A stretch of 28,449 nt of DNA, taken from positions 1-28,449 of the forward strand of contig CAZVJA010000051.1 of assembly GCA_964626885.1 (NCBI GenBank), in the 5' to 3' direction. Of the stretch, positions 24,219-28,449 are shown one piece after another (positions within the stretch are counted from its first letter, which is position 1; each line of letters begins with the position of its first letter). The notes below the pieces were generated by a model. It did no database searches. It saw only the letters and a list, made by a program, of their open reading frames with translations, and was not told the origin of the DNA. The DNA is from CAZVJA01 sp964626885 (lineage in GTDB: Bacteria; Planctomycetota; Planctomycetia; Planctomycetales; Planctomycetaceae). The position numbers and the translations under genes were made by a program.

Positions 24219-26117
24219 CTACAACTGGCCGGAGAACCGCACGAAGCCTTCCAGTGCGTAGAATTCCGGCAGCCCCAGTTGGTTGTAAACGCGAGCGGTG
24301 TTCTTCGTCCGTTCTTCAGCTCGCACCCAGAATTCCCGTTCGTCATGCCCGGGGAACAGCGCGCGGTCCTTCTGCGATTCGTGGCAGAAAATCGCGAGCT
24401 TCTTGCGGAGCATCGTCTCCGGGGACAGAGGAACGGCCCGTTCGATCTCGTGCGGTTCGTATTCCTGCCAGGCGCCCCGATACAGCCAAACTTCCGGCAC
24501 GATCCCTTCGGCTTCCACAACTTTGAGAGCCTGAATAATCGCCTGTGCACAGACACGGTGCGTGCCGTGCGGGTCGGAGAGATCTCCTGCTACGTAAATC
24601 TGCCCGGGGCGTCGTTCCCGGAGCACATTCGCGATGATATTCACGTCTTCCTCGCCGATCGGCCGCTTCGAGACCTGTCCCGTCCGGTAGAAGGGGAGAT
24701 CGAGGAAATACAGTTTTTCGGCGGGAACGCCTGCCGTCACTGCACCGGCGGTCGCTTCGGTTTTCCGAATCAGGCTCTTTACGTTCAGCACTTCTTCGGT
24801 GTCGAACTCGCCGGCCTGCTTCTTCAGGATCGCTGAGCGGAGTCGGGCGCAGAGGGCTTGGCTTGGTTCCGAGACGAGCCCAAACAGTTCGTGGAATTGG
24901 CGCACGTACTCGATATGCCGCAGGGCGTCATGGTCGAAAACGGCGATGTTGCCGCTGGTCATGTAGGCGATCCAGACATCGTGCCCTTGCTCTGCCAGCG
25001 TAATCAGCGTTCCCCCCATCGAAATGACATCGTCATCCGGGTGGGGGCTGAAGACGATCGCCGTTTGCGATTTCTCACCCCCAGGGCGCGTGCAAATCCC
25101 TCCAAGGAGTCCGTCGAAAACCCGTTGGCGAATGGCCTGTGGCGGGCCGTATTCCCGCACTAGGTCATGCAGGTGGTGTTCCAGAAAATCGCGGGCTTCG
25201 AGCTTCAGCAGAGGCTTCTTGACCTGTTCGGTCAGCCAGATTACAGCCCGCTTCTCCATGGTGGGGGTCCATTTGACCTGACCCACAAGCCATGGCGTCC
25301 GTGAGGCCGTCAAATTCCCAGCGGCCGCCTCATCCAAGGCGAGGATGGCATTCCGATGCCCCTGTAGAAAGCTCGCGGTGATGGTTTCGGTCACGCCTTC
25401 CTCGACGGCACGCCGCACGATGGGAGCTTTATGCTCACCGAGCGCCATAATAATAATTTTCCGTGCTCGAAGAATCGTCCCGACCCCCATCGTGATCGCG
25501 TGCTGTGGGACATTTTCTTCGCCGAAGAAGTTACTCGCGGCATCACGGCGGGTCACGGGGTCGAGCGTCACCATTCGTGTCAAGCTGTCTCGCGGGCTCC
25601 CCGGCTCATTGAACCCTATGTGGCCGGTCCGTCCGATGCCGAGCAATTGCAGGTCGATGCCGCCCGCTTTCTCGATGGCGTGCTCGTAGGCATCGCAATA
25701 AGCATCGACTTCGTCGCGGGGGATGGTGCCGTCGGGAATGTGGATGTTTTGCGGTGGAATGTTGACATGGTCGAAGAAGGTCTCGCGCATCCAGCGGTTG
25801 TAGCTGTGGATCGATTCCTTCTCCATCGGCCAGTATTCGTCGAGATTGAACGTGATGACGTTCGAAAAATCGAGGTCTTCCTCCCGGTGCAGGCGGATGA
25901 GTTCACGATAGACACCAATCGGCGTTGAGCCGGTCGGCAGACCGAGCACGGTGCGCACCCCGGCGGAATTGTTCTCACGGATCAGGCTTTCGACCACCAG
26001 TGCGACGTGCTTGTCGACCTCGCGGGCGTTTTTGAAGACGAGCGTGGGAACCTTCGTGTGGCGAACGTATTGCGCCGACTGCGCGGCTTGCGGGCGTTTT
26101 AGCATCTCAGTAGCCAT
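24219..26117 (-). CDS. nagB: fusion of glucosamine-6-phosphate deaminase (NagB-like) and PIG-L/LmbE deacetylase domain
   Basis: A 632-residue protein. Residues about 25-290 are NagB-like: LGLPTGSTPIGVY (58-70), TFNLDEYW with D93 at the position of catalytic D72 in E. coli, and GIGRTGHIGFNEP. Of the E. coli D141/H143/E148 ring-opening group, H166 and E171 are kept but the Asp is T164. Residues about 350-632 are a PIG-L/LmbE domain with zinc motif SPHPDDD (357-363) and a later SDPHGTH. NagB converts glucosamine-6-phosphate to fructose-6-phosphate and ammonia; PIG-L enzymes remove N-acetyl groups from GlcNAc derivatives. The same fusion is known from Bacteroidetes. The ATG at 26117 is chosen because the frame further upstream (to 26321) runs into the divergent promoter and gene. 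A separate PIG-L gene is divergent, 122 bp away. Confidence 0.9.
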   Translation of the reverse strand: MATEMLKRPQAAQSAQYVRHTKVPTLVFKNAREVDKHVALVVESLIRENNSAGVRTVLGLPTGSTPIGVYRELIRLHREEDLDFSNVITFNLDEYWPMEKESIHSYNRWMRETFFDHVNIPPQNIHIPDGTIPRDEVDAYCDAYEHAIEKAGGIDLQLLGIGRTGHIGFNEPGSPRDSLTRMVTLDPVTRRDAASNFFGEENVPQHAITMGVGTILRARKIIIMALGEHKAPIVRRAVEEGVTETITASFLQGHRNAILALDEAAAGNLTASRTPWLVGQVKWTPTMEKRAVIWLTEQVKKPLLKLEARDFLEHHLHDLVREYGPPQAIRQRVFDGLLGGICTRPGGEKSQTAIVFSPHPDDDVISMGGTLITLAEQGHDVWIAYMTSGNIAVFDHDALRHIEYVRQFHELFGLVSEPSQALCARLRSAILKKQAGEFDTEEVLNVKSLIRKTEATAGAVTAGVPAEKLYFLDLPFYRTGQVSKRPIGEEDVNIIANVLRERRPGQIYVAGDLSDPHGTHRVCAQAIIQALKVVEAEGIVPEVWLYRGAWQEYEPHEIERAVPLSPETMLRKKLAIFCHESQKDRALFPGHDEREFWVRAEERTKNTARVYNQLGLPEFYALEGFVRFSGQL

Positions 26118-26171
26118 AAGGGCGCTGTGGATCCTTCCCCTCGGAAGCAAGGAATTGGTATTGTGGCATGA

Positions 26172-26192
26172 CGTAGAAGGCGTTTTTCTACG
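26172..26192. promoter_or_regulatory. perfect inverted repeat in the nagB / PIG-L divergent promoter region
   Basis: CGTAGAA (26172-26178) and TTCTACG (26186-26192) flank seven bases. The dyad sits near the middle of the 122-bp gap, 55 bases from the fusion-gene start and 47 from the PIG-L start. A shared operator for both genes is the simplest reading; no regulator gene is in the window. Confidence 0.45.
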
Positions 26193-26239
26193 GCTATTCT
26201 TCCTTACTTCTATCAAAACCGCCGCAACGAGAGAATTCA

Positions 26240-27004
26240 ATGCCACGCCGCGACGAATCTCCCCGAATTCTCGCGATCCACGCCCATCCGGACGACATCG
26301 AGTTTCAATGTGCCGGGACACTGGCGATTTTAAAGCAAAATGGGTGCTCGATCACGATTGCCACCATGACCCCCGGCGACTGCGGCAGCGCGGAAATGGA
26401 TGCGGAGGAAATCGCCCGTACTCGCCGCGCCGAAGCCAAAAAAGCGGCCGATTTGTTGGGGGCAGTGTACGTTTGCCTCGAGTTCCGAGACTTGTCGATC
26501 GTTGTCGACAATGAGAGTCGGCGTCGCGTCTGCGAAGCTGTTCGCCGGGCGCGCCCGGATATCGTCCTGACTGCCCCTCCGGTCGATTACATGACCGACC
26601 ATGAGGTAACCAGCGTGCTGGTCCGGGAAGCATGCTTTAACGCGTCGGTTCCGAATTACGTCACGAAGCAATGGGATCCTGCTCCCCCAACGGAACACAT
26701 TCCTCACTTGTACTATGTCGATGCTCTCGAAGGGTCCGATTGGTTTGGTCAGCCCGTTCCGTACGACTTCATCGTCGACATCTCAAAGGAGTTTGAACTC
26801 AAACAGAAGATGCTGGCCTGCCACGACAGCCAGCGATCATGGCTGCGGAAGCAACACGGGATTGATGAGTATCTTGAAAAGGCCGAACGCTGGGCAGCGA
26901 AGCGGGGGCAACAAGCTGGGGTCGCCTATGGTGAGGCCTTTCGCCAGCATAAAGGGCATCCGTATCCGGGCGACAACCTGCTGCACGCGCTGGTCAAGGG
27001 GTAA
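26240..27004 (+). CDS. PIG-L/LmbE-family N-acetylglucosaminyl deacetylase
   Basis: A 254-residue protein. The zinc-binding AHPDD motif (H16, D19) lies near the N-terminus, TMTPGDCGS follows at 42-50, and a third ligand H121 lies in YMTDHEVTS. The DFIVDISKEFELKQKMLACHD region (about 180) and C-terminal GEAFRQH are typical of LmbE proteins of the BshB type. The family hydrolyses N-acetyl groups from GlcNAc-linked compounds (GlcNAc-PI, GlcNAc-malate, mycothiol precursor, oligosaccharides). It is divergent from the NagB/PIG-L fusion, suggesting a role in amino-sugar breakdown; bacillithiol synthesis is the alternative, but no bshA or bshC gene is here. AGAGA lies just upstream of the ATG. Confidence 0.9.
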   Translation: MPRRDESPRILAIHAHPDDIEFQCAGTLAILKQNGCSITIATMTPGDCGSAEMDAEEIARTRRAEAKKAADLLGAVYVCLEFRDLSIVVDNESRRRVCEAVRRARPDIVLTAPPVDYMTDHEVTSVLVREACFNASVPNYVTKQWDPAPPTEHIPHLYYVDALEGSDWFGQPVPYDFIVDISKEFELKQKMLACHDSQRSWLRKQHGIDEYLEKAERWAAKRGQQAGVAYGEAFRQHKGHPYPGDNLLHALVKG

Positions 27005-27142
27005 GGCACGCACGGCATGTTTAAACCGTCATCAGAAGCGTTAGATGAGTAGCCTACAGAGCGAGTTTTGAGGTAGGGGATCGCCGACTTCACTCGACAC
27101 GCACGCTTGTTTTGCGCAGAATAAGCACCTCAGCCAGACTGC

Positions 27143-27173
27143 GGTGAGCGTTCCCTGACAGGGAAGGTTCACC
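27143..27173 (+). promoter_or_regulatory. two-tier hairpin upstream of the small membrane protein gene
   Basis: TTCCCT (27151-27156) and AGGGAA (27160-27165) pair around GAC. Outside a symmetric 3x3 internal loop, GGTGA (27143-27147) pairs with TCACC (27169-27173). It lies 42 bases before the start at 27215. It has no T-tract, so an operator or an mRNA leader element is more likely than a terminator. Confidence 0.4.
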
Positions 27174-27214
27174 ACTTTGCCGTTGGAAATTGAAATCGAG
27201 GAGTTCGTCCACTC

Positions 27215-27406
27215 ATGTCGGAACATGCCGTCGCCGATCAGGCCTCAACGGTTCCCGAGAATCCGTTCACTCGAGAAGAACTCACTCAGTTCGACCACGA
27301 TGACACGAGCGCGGGGCGTGCGATCGGCAAGTTGCTGGCGATTATCTTCTTTTACACCATCATTGCGATGTCGATCGCCGCAGCCTGGACCTTCAGCCGG
27401 ATCTGA
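27215..27406 (+). CDS. 63-residue single-pass membrane protein
   Basis: A short acidic N-terminus (about 1-33, with NPFTREELTQFDHDD) is followed by one strong hydrophobic helix (about 38-59, LLAIIFFYTIIAMSIAAAW). The predicted topology is N-in with a very short C-terminus. GAGGAG at 27198-27203 stands 11 bases before the ATG, rather far but usable. I recognise no family. The gene is isolated between the PIG-L gene and the convergent TPR gene, whose stop lies 35 bp away. A real gene is likely from the clean membrane pattern and ribosome site. Confidence 0.6.
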   Translation: MSEHAVADQASTVPENPFTREELTQFDHDDTSAGRAIGKLLAIIFFYTIIAMSIAAAWTFSRI

Positions 27407-27441
27407 TTCGTGATTACCGGCGCGACATCGCCTGGTGACAT

Positions 27442-28272
27442 CTACCGCGGTGTATCCACGCACCCAGCCAGTTTTTGCCGGGCTTGATCTGCCCAAGGGC
27501 CGCGCTTGTCGAATTCGAGATAGCGTTGCCAATGCTCAACGGCTTTGCCCGTCTGTCCCAATTGTTGCAGAATGTTGGCCGCGTGCCAGTGGGCTTCGGG
27601 GTAGTCGGGGTGGATGTCCAATGCGATTTCGAGCGACTCCAGGGCTGAGATCAGTTCCCCCCGTTCAGAGTGGAGGCACCCAAGCTGCGTCCACGCTTCA
27701 ATGTAATTGTGATCCGCCTCGACGGCCGCGTAATACCTCTCGACGGCCCCGTCGAGTTTACCGAGTCGGTACAACACTTCCGCCAGCAGAAAGCTCAATT
27801 CGGCATCACCTGGCCGCTCCATCAGGCAGAGGCGAAATGCTTCCGCCGCTTGTTCCAATTCGCCGGCTTCCAACAGGCGGGAACCTTCGCGGTACCATTC
27901 CTCGGTGGACCAATGCACCCGTTCGTCCGATCGCTCGAGCGCGGCTGTCCCGGGATGGCGAATGGTCGGGGTTGCGGAATCGTCTGTCGGCGGGGCAGGG
28001 GGCTCAAAATCGAAATGCCGTTGCAGGCTCGACGGCTCAAGCAATCCCACGTTGTCTCGGATAAGAACGTGGGCGTCCCATTCCAGCAGATCGAGCTGCG
28101 CGAGAGATTTTGCGGCATCCGGCCACATCTGCTTCAGGCTAAGCAGGCTCTGCTCCAGTTCTTGCCGCGAAACACCCGAAGCCAGCAAGTCGCTGATCCG
28201 GCGGGCGCTCGAGGCCACCCGGCTGAAATTCCTCGACTCGCTCAAGAAGCTCCAGCCCGGCGCGTGGTACAC
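27442..28272 (-). CDS. tetratricopeptide repeat protein, probably truncated at its 5' end
   Basis: The frame gives 276 residues. Four TPR units of 34 residues span about 123-258 (WYREGSRLLEAGELEQAAEA, then FLLAEVLYRLGKLDGAVERY and two more). Residues about 26-90 (RISDLLASGVSRQELEQSL... HFDFEPP) resemble the region behind a MerR-like helix-turn-helix in a planctomycete family that, as I recall it, begins with BRCT and MerR-like domains; those parts are missing here. The first 22 residues (28272 to about 28207) are antisense to a deacetylase gene end and are probably not native. So the gene seems cut near 28200-28207. If it is intact, a start at TTG 28188 or ATG 28128 is possible. TPRs mediate protein contacts; partner unknown. 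Confidence 0.7.
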   Translation of the reverse strand: MYHAPGWSFLSESRNFSRVASSARRISDLLASGVSRQELEQSLLSLKQMWPDAAKSLAQLDLLEWDAHVLIRDNVGLLEPSSLQRHFDFEPPAPPTDDSATPTIRHPGTAALERSDERVHWSTEEWYREGSRLLEAGELEQAAEAFRLCLMERPGDAELSFLLAEVLYRLGKLDGAVERYYAAVEADHNYIEAWTQLGCLHSERGELISALESLEIALDIHPDYPEAHWHAANILQQLGQTGKAVEHWQRYLEFDKRGPWADQARQKLAGCVDTPR

Positions 28273-28417
28273 GGTCTGCCACCCCGGCTTCTACGCGCGG
28301 CGTCAGGCGCAGTCGGTCGCGGTGATCTGTTCGCAGGAGGTCAAGGAGATCATCGGCTCGCGCGGCATTCGATTGATCAGCTACGCCGACCTGCGGACTC
28401 GCAAGCTCGGTCCATAG
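28208..28417 (+). pseudogene. 3' fragment of a ChbG/HpnK/YdjC-type carbohydrate deacetylase gene
   Basis: About 69 codons ending at TAG 28417 encode LEATRLKFLDSLKKLQPG, YTVCHPGFY and GIRLISYADLR, which fit the C-terminus of ChbG/YdjC-like deacetylases (L..L.pG.y...HPG, then a GI.lisy.dL ending). In that family the HPG histidine is near the active site. The rest of the gene is absent: upstream in the same frame the translation is antisense to the TPR gene. Of the 69 codons 61 end in G or C, against about two thirds in the adjoining TPR codons, so base composition changes at the same point. The last 32 bases of the window hold nothing further. Confidence 0.55.
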
Positions 28418-28449
28418 ACCGCCCCGGAGAGCCTGGGAAGGAGCCCGGG

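Overview
The window reads as a chromosomal piece from a planctomycete (Planctomycetales-like). The clues are the protein types: a Tat-exported sugar isomerase, a membrane-anchored PQQ-propeller protein opening with the WPQFGGP..RDG pattern, an LRR protein with a long Ala/Lys/Glu-rich helical tail, a vWA protein with one N-terminal membrane helix, small SHOCT-type lipoproteins, TTG start codons and loose gene packing. No transposase, integrase, phage gene, CRISPR array or defence island was seen. This is mostly core and envelope gene content, not an accessory island.

Layout. 1-1110: Tat-exported TIM-barrel sugar isomerase/epimerase (+), then tRNA-Ala(GGC) on the minus strand. 1400-6163: a minus-strand pair, a three-part LplT-PlsC-Aas fusion and, upstream of it, a membrane-anchored vWA protein. 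6534-10383: plus-strand run of a DCC thioredoxin-like protein, a small membrane protein, a PQQ-propeller protein and two paralogous lipoproteins, closed by a strong intrinsic terminator that serves the convergent LRR gene (10500-11657, minus). 12174-15256: mlaE-mlaF-mlaD phospholipid transport genes (+). 15292-20806: PEGA lipoprotein (-) divergent from a PP2C phosphatase (+), then a NtrB-like histidine kinase and a NtrC-like sigma-54 activator, both starting at TTG behind good ribosome sites. 20950-21558: lexA (-). 21559-22696: about 1.1 kb without a convincing gene, holding a GAAC/GTTC-rich lexA control region, a plus-strand terminator and several dyads. 22697-23947: cysteine-less TlpA-like lipoprotein (-). 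24219-27004: NagB/PIG-L fusion (-) divergent from a stand-alone PIG-L deacetylase (+). 27215-27406: tiny membrane protein. 27442-28449: a TPR protein that appears to have lost its 5' part at a junction with the 3' end of a foreign-looking ChbG/YdjC-type deacetylase gene.

Functional themes. Mla transporter plus LplT-PlsC-Aas fusion point to phospholipid traffic and lysophospholipid repair in a two-membrane cell. PP2C phosphatase and the NtrB/NtrC pair make a signalling cluster. The NagB/PIG-L fusion and its divergent PIG-L neighbour share a 122-bp promoter region with a perfect inverted repeat, suggesting joint control of amino-sugar metabolism. I found no clear new multi-gene system. The points most worth checking are the right-end junction, the Asp-to-Thr change in the NagB domain, the cysteine-less TlpA domain, and the structured non-coding stretch upstream of lexA.
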